34,072 nt of DNA from an uncultured Prevotella sp. (GCA_945834405.1 CAMAHD010000013.1:1-34072), one strand, 5' to 3'. Numbered from the stretch's first letter, positions 1 to 11,216 are shown. Made by a program: numbers and translations. The notes: generated from the sequence alone by a model not told the origin.

Positions 1-1
1 G

Positions 2-178
2 GACAAAGCCGTAGCCCAAGGTAATGAAGCCATGAAACAGGCAAAAGACCTTGAAGTGAAACTATCCGATGCATTGAATAAAGCTGTCCAATCTTCATTG
101 CCAGGATCTGCTAAGGCTGTTATTATTGTGCTTGCAATATTAGTCGTTGCTCTCCTAATTGTGTTATTTGCTAAATAA
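2..178 (+). CDS. C-terminal end of a tail-anchored membrane protein (partial)
   Basis: The window opens inside a plus-strand reading frame that ends with TAA at 176-178; the 5' part is missing. The visible 58 residues are a charged, helix-prone stretch rich in Ala, Lys and Glu, followed by one strongly hydrophobic segment (VIIVLAILVVALLIVLF) and a final Ala-Lys. This is the layout of a C-terminal membrane anchor, possibly after a coiled coil. The family cannot be named from this fragment. The next gene has its own promoter, so this gene is probably not part of the hsd operon. Confidence 0.7.
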   Translation, partial: DKAVAQGNEAMKQAKDLEVKLSDALNKAVQSSLPGSAKAVIIVLAILVVALLIVLFAK

Positions 179-187
179 TAGCCATTT

Positions 188-236
188 ATTGCTTTGAAAA
201 TGTTATTTTAGCTAAACAAAATGAAAATAAAGCAAT
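188..236. terminator. AT-rich nested inverted repeat after the first gene
   Basis: ATTGCTTT (188-195) pairs perfectly with AAAGCAAT (229-236), and inside it TTATTTT (203-209) pairs with AAAATAA (224-230). It lies just downstream of the first stop codon, so it could be a weak terminator. It has little GC and no clean U-tract, so the call is tentative. Confidence 0.3.
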
Positions 237-274
237 GAAATATGCCTATTTTAAGATAATTTAGAGGATTTCTT

Positions 275-304
275 TTTGTAGGTAAAAATAATTTATTATT
301 TTTG
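275..304 (+). promoter_or_regulatory. Bacteroidota-type promoter of the regulator/hsd operon
   Basis: TTTG at 275-278 (-33 box) and TATTTTTG at 297-304 (matches TAnnTTTG, -7 box) are separated by 18 bp, close to the known Bacteroides sigma spacing. Transcription would start near 310, shortly before the ATG at 326. No comparable promoter is seen between 541 and 577, so the HTH gene and hsdR are probably co-transcribed. Confidence 0.65.
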
Positions 305-325
305 CAGCAAATAAATCGCAATAAT

Positions 326-541
326 ATGGCAGAAAAGAAGGATTTGAACCGCATCAAGGTAATGTTGGCAGAGAAAAAGAAGACAAACAAATGGCTTGCT
401 TCTGCTGTCGGTGTCAATGCGGCAACTGTAAGCAAGTGGTGTACTAACTCATCACAGCCATCTTTGGAAACTTTGATCAAGATAGCAGAGCTATTAGAAG
501 TCAACTATACAGAACTGATTAGGGTAGAGCCTAAGGTGTGA
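326..541 (+). CDS. Small Cro/C1-type (Xre) helix-turn-helix regulator
   Basis: A 71-aa protein that is almost entirely one HTH_3/Xre DNA-binding domain. The turn and recognition helix are visible in WLASAVGVNAATVSKW, followed by the typical SLETLIKIAELLEV helix. I chose the ATG at 326 rather than an upstream in-frame TTG at 302, because the -7 promoter box overlaps 302 and transcription should begin after it. It sits 35 bp upstream of hsdR on the same strand. Inference: it may control expression of the restriction system, as small C proteins and Xre regulators do in other R-M loci, perhaps through the inverted repeat at 550-570. Confidence 0.88.
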   Translation: MAEKKDLNRIKVMLAEKKKTNKWLASAVGVNAATVSKWCTNSSQPSLETLIKIAELLEVNYTELIRVEPKV

Positions 542-549
542 TTATTTAA

Positions 550-570
550 CTTGTTGTATTCAAAAACAAG
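550..570. promoter_or_regulatory. Candidate operator upstream of hsdR
   Basis: CTTGTT (550-555) and AACAAG (565-570) form a 6-bp inverted repeat with a 9-bp spacer in the short gap between the HTH gene and hsdR. The size suits binding by a dimeric Xre protein. A short repeat like this can occur by chance. Confidence 0.3.
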
Positions 571-576
571 ACTGAT

Positions 577-4699
<4,123 letters not shown>

Positions 4700-4710
4700 T
4701 AGATCGAAAC

Positions 4711-5754
4711 ATGAGCAACATAGATAAACTACAGTTACTTCCATCAACAGGAAATCTTACTGCCGATATTAAGGCGATTCTGACAGAAGCCCGTTCTGTC
4801 ACGGTTCGCGCTATTAATACTACGATGGTGTCTGCCTATTGGCTTATCGGCAAGCGCATTGTTGTTGAAGAGCAAAAGGGCTCAGATAAGGCTGCCTACG
4901 GAGAAGGTCTTTTGAAAAAGCTTTCAAAGGAACTGACAGCAGAGTTTGGCAACGGATTCTCGTATGCCAACCTTTATAATATGCGCCAGTTCTATATGAC
5001 ATACAGTAACTCCGAGATTTTCTACACGCTGTGTAGAGAATTGCCTTGGAGTCATAACAGATTAATAATGAGAGTGCAAGACTCTAAGGCTCGTGAATGG
5101 TATCTGCGTGAGGCTGCACGAGAACAATGGAGTGTACGGCAGTTGGAGCGTAATATCAATTCTTTCTATTACCAGCGTCAATTGGAGTCTGGACTTGTGG
5201 AAAGCGAAAATTCTACACGGTGTGTAGAGAATTCAAATTCCATTGATCCTCGGCAGTTTGTAAAGGATCCTTATGTATTAGAGTTTGTAGGACTACCAGC
5301 ATACCCAGATCACAAGGAGAAAGAATTGGAGGATGCTCTGACAGACAAGATGCAGGATTTCCTACTTGAATTGGGTAAAGGCTTCTCGTTCATCAAGCGT
5401 CAGTACCGTATCAGTACAGAGACAAGTCATTTCTATATTGACCTTGTATTCTACAACTACATACTCAAATGCTTCGTCCTGATAGACTTGAAAGCTGCTA
5501 AGCTGACACACCAGGATGTGGGCCAGATGGATATGTATATACGTATGTTCGATGACATCAAGAAAGGCCCAGATGATAATCCAACCATTGGCATTCTGTT
5601 GTGTGCTGACAAAGATGAGACTGTTGTGAAATACTCTGTATTGAATGAATCTAAGCAAATCTTTGCAAGCAAGTATCTTCCATATCTGCCTACAGAAGAG
5701 GAACTGAAGCGAGAGTTGGAGAGTGGCAGTCATATTAAAGAGGTTGAGGATTAA
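4711..5754 (+). CDS. DUF1016/YhcG-type PDDEXK nuclease in the hsd operon
   Basis: A 347-aa protein of the DUF1016 (YhcG) family: an N-terminal helical domain (LLKKLSKELTAEFGNGFSYA, then LPWSHNRLIM) and a C-terminal PDDEXK-like nuclease domain with D244 (YIDLVFYN) and D259-x-K261 (LIDLKAAK). Members often sit inside Type I R-M operons in Bacteroidota, and roles in DNA cleavage or phage defence have been suggested; its role here is inferred. It lies between hsdM and hsdS with 5-11 bp gaps, so it is probably co-expressed with them. The gene carries two copies of a 23-bp palindromic sequence in different reading frames (5020-5042, 5211-5233). Confidence 0.9.
   Translation: MSNIDKLQLLPSTGNLTADIKAILTEARSVTVRAINTTMVSAYWLIGKRIVVEEQKGSDKAAYGEGLLKKLSKELTAEFGNGFSYANLYNMRQFYMTYSNSEIFYTLCRELPWSHNRLIMRVQDSKAREWYLREAAREQWSVRQLERNINSFYYQRQLESGLVESENSTRCVENSNSIDPRQFVKDPYVLEFVGLPAYPDHKEKELEDALTDKMQDFLLELGKGFSFIKRQYRISTETSHFYIDLVFYNYILKCFVLIDLKAAKLTHQDVGQMDMYIRMFDDIKKGPDDNPTIGILLCADKDETVVKYSVLNESKQIFASKYLPYLPTEEELKRELESGSHIKEVED
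5020..5042. repeat. Palindromic 23-bp repeat, copy 1 (inside the DUF1016 gene)
   Basis: TTCTACACGCTGTGTAGAGAATT-type unit (23 bp), mostly self-complementary (CTACAC/GTGTAG core). It matches copy 2 at 5211-5233 with one mismatch. Here it is read as F-Y-T-L-C-R-E. The second copy is read in another frame, so the similarity is at the DNA level. Confidence 0.7.
5211..5233. repeat. Palindromic 23-bp repeat, copy 2 (inside the DUF1016 gene)
   Basis: Second copy of the unit at 5020-5042, with a single G/C difference at the centre. It is read here as S-T-R-C-V-E-N in a different phase from copy 1. It falls in the linker between the helical and nuclease domains, where an insertion would be tolerated. 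Confidence 0.7.
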
Positions 5755-5759
5755 TAGCT

Positions 5760-7214
5760 ATGGATACAAAGAAATTACGTCAGAAGATACTTGATCTTGC
5801 TATTCATGGTAAGCTAGTACCTCAGGATCCTAATGATGAGCCTGCCTCTGTACTCTTGGAACGAATCCGAGAGAAAAAAGACCGTCTCATAAAAGAAGGT
5901 AAGATTAAGAAAACTAAAAGCACGGCATCTTCCGATATGTCCCATTATGAGAACGTGCCATTTGAAGTGCCTGAAGGATGGAGTTGGTGTACCCTTGATG
6001 AATTAACGACTTCAATAGGTGACGGATTACACGGAACTCCAAAGTTTGATGATAATGGAGAATATTACTTTGTCAATGGTAACAACTTGGATGGAATAAT
6101 ATCCATTAAAAAAGAGACAAAGAGAACCACAATTGATGAATATACAAAACAGGGATTGAAATTCAATTCTCAAACTATATTTGTTTCTATTAACGGAACT
6201 TTAGGTAATATCGCATTTTACAATAATGAACCTATAGTTTTGGGCAAAAGCGCATGTTACATCAATCTGTTAGATGGTATATCAAAGGAGTATATTGCTA
6301 CCATTCTTCGATGTCAGTATTTTCTAAATTATTGTCGAGATACTGCCACAGGAAGTACCATTAAAAATGTGCCATTGGCTGCCATGCGTGCTTTTTTTAT
6401 TCCTATACCTTCTTATCAAGAACAATTACGCATTGTTGATGAAGTTGAGAAATTGCTTTCACTTGTAGATTTACTTGATGAAAACACAAATGAACTAGGA
6501 AATGCTATAACAGTAGCCAGATCAAAAATTCTTGACCTTGCTATCCATGGCAAACTTGTGCCACAAGATGCCGACGACGAGTCTGCATCTGAATTGCTGA
6601 AACGCATCAATCCAAAGGCTATAGCATCTTGTGATAACCCACATTATGCAGAGCCATACGAATTACCTCATGGATGGACGTGGATTCAATTGGGAAAACT
6701 TGCAGTAGATTCTGCTGATGGTCCATTTGGAAGTAATCTCAAAAAAGAGCATTACACGATGAGTAAGGAGGTACGTATAATTCAATTAAGCAATATTGGA
6801 GAAGACGGTTGGCGCGAAGAAAATACGAAATATACCACATTTGAACATCTATCAGAGATTTCCCGAAGTGAGGTGCATTCAGGTGATATTGTTATTGCCA
6901 AAATGATGCCAGCTGGCAGAGCAATTACATGTCCAAATACTGATGCAAAGTATGTGCTTTCTTCTGATGCTGTAAAGTTTGTTTTGCCAGAAGGTATTTG
7001 CAATGAATACATTCTAAACTCTATCAATTCTTCAGTATTCAGGGAGCAGGTGTATGACAATGTACAGGGTGTAACAAGAGTCCGTACGAGTTTACAAAAA
7101 CTGAGGACTTATCTTTTGCCATTGCCTCCATACAGCGAGCAATTACGTATTGTTCGAAAAGTAAATGAACTCTTCACACAGTTGGACATGATTGAGAAAT
7201 CCCTGCAGGCGTGA
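5760..7214 (+). CDS. hsdS: Expressed Type I specificity subunit HsdS (two TRDs)
   Basis: A 484-aa complete HsdS, the subunit that chooses the DNA target. The N-terminal conserved helix contains ILDLAIHGKLVPQD. TRD1 spans about 70-225 and starts at VPEGWSWCTLDEL. The central conserved spacer (about 225-300) again contains ILDLAIHGKLVPQD. TRD2 spans about 300-455 and starts at LPHGWTWIQLGKL, and the distal helix ends IRIVRKVNELF. It starts 5 bp after the DUF1016 gene. It is the only hsdS here with a full N-terminus and an operon promoter. Inverted repeats at the TRD1 boundary and in the central spacer match the minus-strand hsdS at 8589-9821, so this gene is the expression site of an inversion system. 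Its stop lies in the loop of a terminator hairpin. Confidence 0.96.
   Translation: MDTKKLRQKILDLAIHGKLVPQDPNDEPASVLLERIREKKDRLIKEGKIKKTKSTASSDMSHYENVPFEVPEGWSWCTLDELTTSIGDGLHGTPKFDDNGEYYFVNGNNLDGIISIKKETKRTTIDEYTKQGLKFNSQTIFVSINGTLGNIAFYNNEPIVLGKSACYINLLDGISKEYIATILRCQYFLNYCRDTATGSTIKNVPLAAMRAFFIPIPSYQEQLRIVDEVEKLLSLVDLLDENTNELGNAITVARSKILDLAIHGKLVPQDADDESASELLKRINPKAIASCDNPHYAEPYELPHGWTWIQLGKLAVDSADGPFGSNLKKEHYTMSKEVRIIQLSNIGEDGWREENTKYTTFEHLSEISRSEVHSGDIVIAKMMPAGRAITCPNTDAKYVLSSDAVKFVLPEGICNEYILNSINSSVFREQVYDNVQGVTRVRTSLQKLRTYLLPLPPYSEQLRIVRKVNELFTQLDMIEKSLQA
5940..5981 (+). repeat. Inverted repeat A, left copy (TRD1 boundary of hsdS)
   Basis: Pairs in inverted orientation with 9807-9848. 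Two perfect blocks are visible: TCCCATTATGAGAA (5940-5953) and GTGCCTGAAGGATGG (5967-5981), with a few mismatches between them. A crossover here would exchange TRD1 plus TRD2 between expressed and silent hsdS genes. Confidence 0.75.
6600..6649 (+). repeat. Inverted repeat B, left copy (50 bp perfect, hsdS central spacer)
   Basis: All 50 bases are repeated in inverted orientation at 9118-9167. Lower but clear similarity continues upstream to about 6525 (matching to about 9243). Identity stops abruptly at 6649/9118, where TRD2 diverges. This is the expected crossover site for swapping TRD2. Confidence 0.9.
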
Positions 7215-7226
7215 GCCTACAGGGAT
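7199..7226. terminator. Bidirectional terminator between hsdS and the recombinase gene
   Basis: ATCCCTGCAGGC (7199-7210) and GCCTACAGGGAT (7215-7226) form a 12-bp stem with one mismatch and a GTGA loop that holds the hsdS stop codon. AT-rich flanks on both sides suit convergent transcription, since the recombinase gene ends at 7231 on the other strand. Confidence 0.7.
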
Positions 7227-7230
7227 AATT

Positions 7231-8070
7231 TCACCAATTTACGACTCTATCAACTATCTCTCGTTGCTCAGATGCTGTGCGACGGAGATAGATTCGTGTT
7301 GTCTCTATGCTCTCGTGCCCCATAAGATCAGCAAGGAGTGCAATGTCGTTGAATCGTTCAAGGAAGTTCTTAGCAAAACGATGACGGAAGGAATGAGGAT
7401 AAACGACCTCTTTGGGTAAGCCATACTTCACGCCATACTGCTTCAGCTGAGTAGCAATGCCACGAGTAGTAATACGTTTGCCAAACCTGTTTAGGAAGAT
7501 GTAACCGCTACTAATGCCATCTGCTTCCAGCCATTCAAGAGCTTCCTTCTGTAGATTCTTTGGGATATACAGGCGGCGCATCTTGCCACCTTTGCTATAC
7601 ATGTCAAGATGTCCAGCCTTTACATGCTCTGCTTTAATTTGAAGGAGTTCGCTTACACGTGCTCCAGATGCAGCCATAAACCACACAATGAAGTACCATT
7701 CGATTAGTCCGTCCTCTTTCAAACGCTGCTTGAAGAAACGATAGTCGGCATCACTGATGACGTTCTCCAAGAAGTTCTTCTGCTGAACCTTCACAAACTT
7801 CATCTTTAGTTTGTCCTGTTTCAGAAAATCCAGATACTTGTTGATAGCCTGTAAGCGTAGGTTAACCGTTTGAGGTTTGAAGTTCTCAACCAAATACCCT
7901 TTGTATGCCAAGAGTTTACTACGCTTTACCTCTTGGTATTCACGCAAGAAGTAATTCACCGTCCACACATACGAAGTGACGGAGTTCTCTGCCAAATCCT
8001 GTTTGGCAAGCCATGCTTTAAATTTTGTTATCATATTGTCAAGCATCACAAATGAGCGATGCAATAACAA
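7231..8070 (-). CDS. Tyrosine recombinase of the hsdS shufflon
   Basis: A protein of up to 279 aa with a complete tyrosine recombinase active site: R138 (SGARVSELL), K160 (SKGGK), H226-x-x-R229 (HSFRHRF), H252 (LMGHES) and nucleophile Y261 (TRIYLRRT). The N-terminal SAM-like core-binding domain covers about 13-105. The start may be M9 or M13 (near 8046 or 8034) rather than the first Met. It sits inside the invertible segment between the expressed and silent hsdS genes, as in known Bacteroidota and Firmicutes Type I shufflons. The inferred role is site-specific inversion at the hsdS inverted repeats. An integrase for a whole mobile element is less likely given this position and its short size. 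Confidence 0.93.
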   Translation of the reverse strand: MLLHRSFVMLDNMITKFKAWLAKQDLAENSVTSYVWTVNYFLREYQEVKRSKLLAYKGYLVENFKPQTVNLRLQAINKYLDFLKQDKLKMKFVKVQQKNFLENVISDADYRFFKQRLKEDGLIEWYFIVWFMAASGARVSELLQIKAEHVKAGHLDMYSKGGKMRRLYIPKNLQKEALEWLEADGISSGYIFLNRFGKRITTRGIATQLKQYGVKYGLPKEVVYPHSFRHRFAKNFLERFNDIALLADLMGHESIETTRIYLRRTASEQREIVDRVVNW

Positions 8071-8078
8071 TATAAAGA

Positions 8079-8597
8079 GTGCTGGAATATATTAACCGAC
8101 TGCGACATAGCCCACATTATGAGCAGATCCCAGACGGATGGTGTGTTTGTACTTTAGAAGACATTATTGATTACGAACAGCCACAAGCATACATTGTTCA
8201 CTCAACCGACTATTCTGATTCGTATAAGATTCCAGTTCTCACTGCCGGCAAGTCGTTTATCATTGGCTATACAAATGAGCAAGATGGTATATGTGACAAT
8301 GTCCCTGTCATAATCTTTGATGATTTCACTACAGACAGCAAATATGTCGATTTCCCTTTTAAGGTAAAATCATCAGCAATGAAGATTCTTCATGTAAAAG
8401 ATGGGATTAACATTAAGTATGTGGCTTACTTTATGAGTGTTACTCGGTTGATTGGTGACACCCATAAAAGGTATTGGATTTCAGAGTACTCAAAAGAGAA
8501 CATACCTCTGCCTCCCAAAGCAGAACAAGATAGAATAGTTACTCAGATAGAAAGGTTGATGTGTTCACTCGATTCTATTGCCGAAACGTTAGTTTAA
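8079..8597 (+). CDS. Silent half-size hsdS cassette (one TRD)
   Basis: A 172-aa open frame starting with GTG, equal to the second half of an HsdS. It has a short piece of central spacer (LEYINRLRHSPHYEQIPDGW), one TRD with the common motif IVHSTDYSDSYKIPVLTAGK, and the distal conserved helix (IPLPPKAEQDRIV). No convincing promoter or first half is present, so it is probably a spare TRD cassette. Alternatively it could be a functional one-TRD HsdS that dimerises. It is divergent to the recombinase (8 bp apart) and its 3' end overlaps tail-to-tail with the minus-strand hsdS. CCCACATTATG (8111-8121) is shared with the spacer at 6638-6648. Confidence 0.85.
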   Translation: MLEYINRLRHSPHYEQIPDGWCVCTLEDIIDYEQPQAYIVHSTDYSDSYKIPVLTAGKSFIIGYTNEQDGICDNVPVIIFDDFTTDSKYVDFPFKVKSSAMKILHVKDGINIKYVAYFMSVTRLIGDTHKRYWISEYSKENIPLPPKAEQDRIVTQIERLMCSLDSIAETLV

Positions 8598-8612
8598 CGA
8601 TTCGGCGATAGA
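8574..8612. repeat. Hairpin formed by the 3' ends of two convergent hsdS genes
   Basis: The 18 bp at 8574-8591 match the reverse complement of 8595-8612 at 16 positions, with a 3-nt loop. Both stop codons lie at the centre. The repeat arises because both genes encode the same C-terminus (DSIAE-x-L). It could serve as a shared terminator or as a further recombination site. Confidence 0.7.
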
Positions 8613-9821
8613 GTCAAGCATGTTGAAGGTTTCTTGTATTTTGTCTACAATACGTATTTGCTCATTGTATGGTGGTAATGGTACCTCCAACTTATCCAGC
8701 AATCCAGATGAGAAACCTTGTAATCCTATACCTTTTCCTTCAAGATTGTTAGAAAGTTTGAGAAACATTATAAAATACAAGTATAGCAGTGGTACTACGT
8801 CACCTTTAGGACGAAGACGATGTAAATGGTTTTGGATGCAGATAGAGTAATCTTTATCCCAAATAGCAGCTCTTCCAATATCACCACCTTCGCAAACGAG
8901 CAGATCACCTTTTCTGATGGTACACTTTTCTATTTCAGATTCTTTGAATCGCATTTCCTTTACAACTGACAAGTCGAAAGTATTCCAATAGACGTTTGAT
9001 GTAGTCAAATAAGGTTGCAATGCCCCTTCCGTAGAAGCAGACTTGTTGAGTGCTTTACCTGTGTTGTGTTGGAATATACTTCCCATTGTTGTACAGACCC
9101 AGCTTGAAGGTATATTCGCATAATGTGGGTTATCACAAGATGCTATAGCCTTTGGATTGATGCGTTTAAGCAATTCGGATGCAGACTCGTCGTTGGCATC
9201 TTGGGGCACAAGTTTTCCATGGATAGCGAGATCAAGAATCCTTGACTTTGCGCTATTTATCAAAGAAGAAATGTCTTTAGCACTTACATCTATAGAGTCC
9301 ACAAATGACATCAATTTATTGACCTCTTCTAAAATTCTACCTTGTTCTGCTAAAGGTGGAATTGGAATGAGGAAACTTTTAAGGACATCAAAAGGCGGAA
9401 TATTCTTGATTGCAGTACCCTTACTTTCTTTTGCAGCTTCAGCCTTTAAGATAAAGTCAAAATACAAAAGGTAAAAGTTTTGAATGTCATTCAAATGCAA
9501 TCTAATTAGCATAAGAGCCTGATTGATTATTCCTTCACGAATATCATTAGGCATTACATAGGTTTCACCAATTGTGCCAGCACAACTTACAATAATGTCG
9601 TTCGGCTCAACCTTAAAACCACTCAGTTCCTTGAATTTTTCCTCATCAATGAAATACGAGCCAAGTGTATGGTCTTTTTGAATTGCATTCTTCTGTTCAT
9701 ATACTTTATATGCAGTTGTAGAATCAGGAATGAACATTGATTTGGTAAGACTGCTCCCAAATGGTCCTTTCTTGTAAAATGCTAAATCATCGAGAGTACA
9801 CCAGCACCATCCTTCAGGCAC
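8589..9821 (-). CDS. hsdS: Silent two-TRD hsdS cassette lacking its N-terminus
   Basis: The 410-codon frame begins inside the TRD1 boundary (VPEGWCWCTLDDL) and has TRD1, the central spacer with ILDLAIHGKLVPQD, TRD2 and the distal helix (IRIVDKIQETF). Homology to the expressed gene extends upstream in frame to about 9855 with no ATG and no promoter, and the first ~60 residues of a normal HsdS are missing. It is therefore a silent donor. Both TRDs differ from those of the expressed gene. Inversion at repeat B would join its TRD2 to the expressed TRD1; inversion at repeat A would move both TRDs. The listed 5' end is a Met inside the homologous region, not a proven start. Confidence 0.9.
   Translation of the reverse strand: MPEGWCWCTLDDLAFYKKGPFGSSLTKSMFIPDSTTAYKVYEQKNAIQKDHTLGSYFIDEEKFKELSGFKVEPNDIIVSCAGTIGETYVMPNDIREGIINQALMLIRLHLNDIQNFYLLYFDFILKAEAAKESKGTAIKNIPPFDVLKSFLIPIPPLAEQGRILEEVNKLMSFVDSIDVSAKDISSLINSAKSRILDLAIHGKLVPQDANDESASELLKRINPKAIASCDNPHYANIPSSWVCTTMGSIFQHNTGKALNKSASTEGALQPYLTTSNVYWNTFDLSVVKEMRFKESEIEKCTIRKGDLLVCEGGDIGRAAIWDKDYSICIQNHLHRLRPKGDVVPLLYLYFIMFLKLSNNLEGKGIGLQGFSSGLLDKLEVPLPPYNEQIRIVDKIQETFNMLDSIAESLN
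9118..9167 (-). repeat. Inverted repeat B, right copy
   Basis: Perfect 50-bp inverted match of 6600-6649, in the central spacer of the silent hsdS. See the left copy for the expected recombination outcome. Confidence 0.9.
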
Positions 9822-9848
9822 CTCAAACGGTACATTCTCATAATGGGA
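9807..9848 (-). repeat. Inverted repeat A, right copy
   Basis: Inverted match of 5940-5981, with perfect blocks at 9807-9821 and 9835-9848. It marks the truncated 5' edge of the silent hsdS. Similarity to the expressed gene fades just beyond it, near 9855. Confidence 0.75.
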
Positions 9849-9933
9849 CGTATCGGTAGTTGTTTCCTGGTATGGAAATTGTATTTTGAGATGTATATAT
9901 GATGCTAAAAACCTGAAAAAAGTTGCTTGAAAA

Positions 9934-9965
9934 TTTGGAAATTTTAGAAAAAAAGACTATATTTG
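9934..9965 (+). promoter_or_regulatory. Bacteroidota-type promoter of the small membrane protein gene
   Basis: TTTG (9934-9937) and TATATTTG (9958-9965) are 20 bp apart, an excellent match to the -33/-7 pattern. It lies 34 bp upstream of the ATG at 10000 and points away from the shufflon. Confidence 0.75.
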
Positions 9966-9999
9966 CATACTGTATTTAGTCACCTTAAACTGATAAAAA

Positions 10000-10392
10000 A
10001 TGGGAATGATCGTTTACTTTGTACTGGGCTATTTTGCCCTGTGTGTAGCCGTAGTATTCTTCAGAAAGGCTATGCCTCTGGTATTGCTTGCTGGCTATCT
10101 GTATGCCGCTGTCTTGATCTTTGATTTACATGAATGGTTGTGGGGGTTGGCGGTCATTATGGCCTTGTCCTTTGTACTGGTTCTGATGCGTATTGCCGAT
10201 GGTGATATGCAGAAGTCTTCTGGTGCAAAGTCATCTCATCGTGGAGGCTCAACTCCTATGCGCTGGCTCTACTATGTTATCCCTCTGTTCTGGCCTTTCC
10301 TGATTGTTAAGGCTTTCCTGTCTGGTAAGACACACCAGACGGATATGACACCATACGACTACGAGCAGTTCAAGAAGTGTAATGCGCGATAG
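10000..10392 (+). CDS. Small multi-pass membrane protein, unknown function
   Basis: A 130-aa protein with about four hydrophobic segments: roughly 3-22, 24-42, 46-64, then a charged Ser-rich loop (72-85), and 88-107 (LYYVIPLFWPFLIV). The C-terminus is hydrophilic and probably cytoplasmic. It has its own promoter and a hairpin terminator and is not in an operon. I do not recognise the family. The position between the R-M shufflon and the transfer-like block gives no firm clue to function. Confidence 0.7.
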   Translation: MGMIVYFVLGYFALCVAVVFFRKAMPLVLLAGYLYAAVLIFDLHEWLWGLAVIMALSFVLVLMRIADGDMQKSSGAKSSHRGGSTPMRWLYYVIPLFWPFLIVKAFLSGKTHQTDMTPYDYEQFKKCNAR

Positions 10393-10397
10393 ATAAA

Positions 10398-10440
10398 CCG
10401 CCTAACTACCTGTAGATGGTTCTACTTTGTAGTCAGACGG
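10398..10440. terminator. Branched hairpin between convergent genes
   Basis: CCGCCTAACTAC (10398-10409) pairs with GTAGTCAGACGG (10429-10440) at 10 of 12 positions. An inner stem, GTAGA/TCTAC, lies inside. On the minus strand it is followed by a short T-run (GGTTTATC). It likely ends transcription from both convergent genes. Confidence 0.55.
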
Positions 10441-10460
10441 TAAGATAAGGCATTGAATTG

Positions 10461-11207
10461 TTAAAGTAGTGCTAATCTCTCAAGTTCCTCTAACGTGTGT
10501 ATGCGCACGCTACATATATATTGTAATACTATGGTAGGGTCTATAACCTTTCCGGAACGCCGACAAGTGATGTGAAGGTGGGCACCTGAAGATCGTCCAC
10601 TATTTCCGCTCACCGCAATACAGTCACCTGCCTTCAGTTGTTCTCCTTCTGAGACTGACACCTCAGACAGGTGGCAGTAAGATATTGCGTAGTCCCCGGA
10701 AGTCACCGTGATGTACTTTCCAGATCGTTCATCGGAGCCTATCTTGATAACCTTCCCCGGAAACATTGTATAGACGGGCTCATAGTATGCTCGTAGGTCT
10801 ATGCCTGCGTGCATGGAAATCTTCTTATGATCGAAGGGGTCTCGTCTCGTTCCGTAGGTCGATGTGATACGGATGGAATTAAGGGGAGGGCATACGCTAT
10901 AGTAGCGTCTGGTCAGTCTCTGGCTCAGGGAATCCAAATACAGGTTTCTCTGGGCTTTTTTCGTAGTGATAGGGTAGTCGTTCGTCTCTTCGGTAATGGT
11001 TGTTTCCTCGCTGTTTCCCTCAGTTCGTTCATTAGTTAATGTCTCGGTTGTGTTAGTGGTTGTTAATGTTTCGTACTCGGCGTTCCCATCACAGGAATCT
11101 GCCATAATCTCAACTTTGTAACTCTCTTTCTTCCAGGCAAAAGAGTTCCATTGCCCCCATGAAACTGACGGGACAATTAAAAAAAATAAAAAAGTGATTT
11201 TTCTCAT
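10461..11207 (-). CDS. Secreted M23 (LytM-type) peptidoglycan peptidase
   Basis: A 248-aa protein. The start at 11207 is chosen because it gives a clear signal peptide (MRKITFLFFLIVPSVSWGQ); the frame remains open upstream but without signal-like sequence. A Thr/Glu-rich linker (45-78) precedes the M23 domain. Metal and catalytic residues are all visible: H133-x3-D137 (HAGID), H179 (CHLS) and H210-L-H212 (AHLHIT). The predicted role is cutting peptide cross-links of peptidoglycan in the periplasm. In mobile elements such enzymes help assemble the transfer channel. It is transcribed divergently from the 11286 gene block and could share its regulation. Confidence 0.9.
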   Translation of the reverse strand: MRKITFLFFLIVPSVSWGQWNSFAWKKESYKVEIMADSCDGNAEYETLTTTNTTETLTNERTEGNSEETTITEETNDYPITTKKAQRNLYLDSLSQRLTRRYYSVCPPLNSIRITSTYGTRRDPFDHKKISMHAGIDLRAYYEPVYTMFPGKVIKIGSDERSGKYITVTSGDYAISYCHLSEVSVSEGEQLKAGDCIAVSGNSGRSSGAHLHITCRRSGKVIDPTIVLQYICSVRIHTLEELERLALL

Positions 11208-11216
11208 TCCAAAGTG

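Noticed and set aside
5785..6560. Repeated ILDLAIHGKLVPQD coding sequence within hsdS as a duplication artefact
   Set aside because: HsdS proteins normally contain two similar conserved regions; the DNA copies are diverged, so this is ordinary family architecture.
7231..8070. Integrase of the whole mobile element
   Set aside because: It lies inside the invertible hsdS segment, is shorter than typical ICE integrases, and is flanked by hsdS inverted repeats, which fits a shufflon invertase better. No att-like direct repeats were seen around it.
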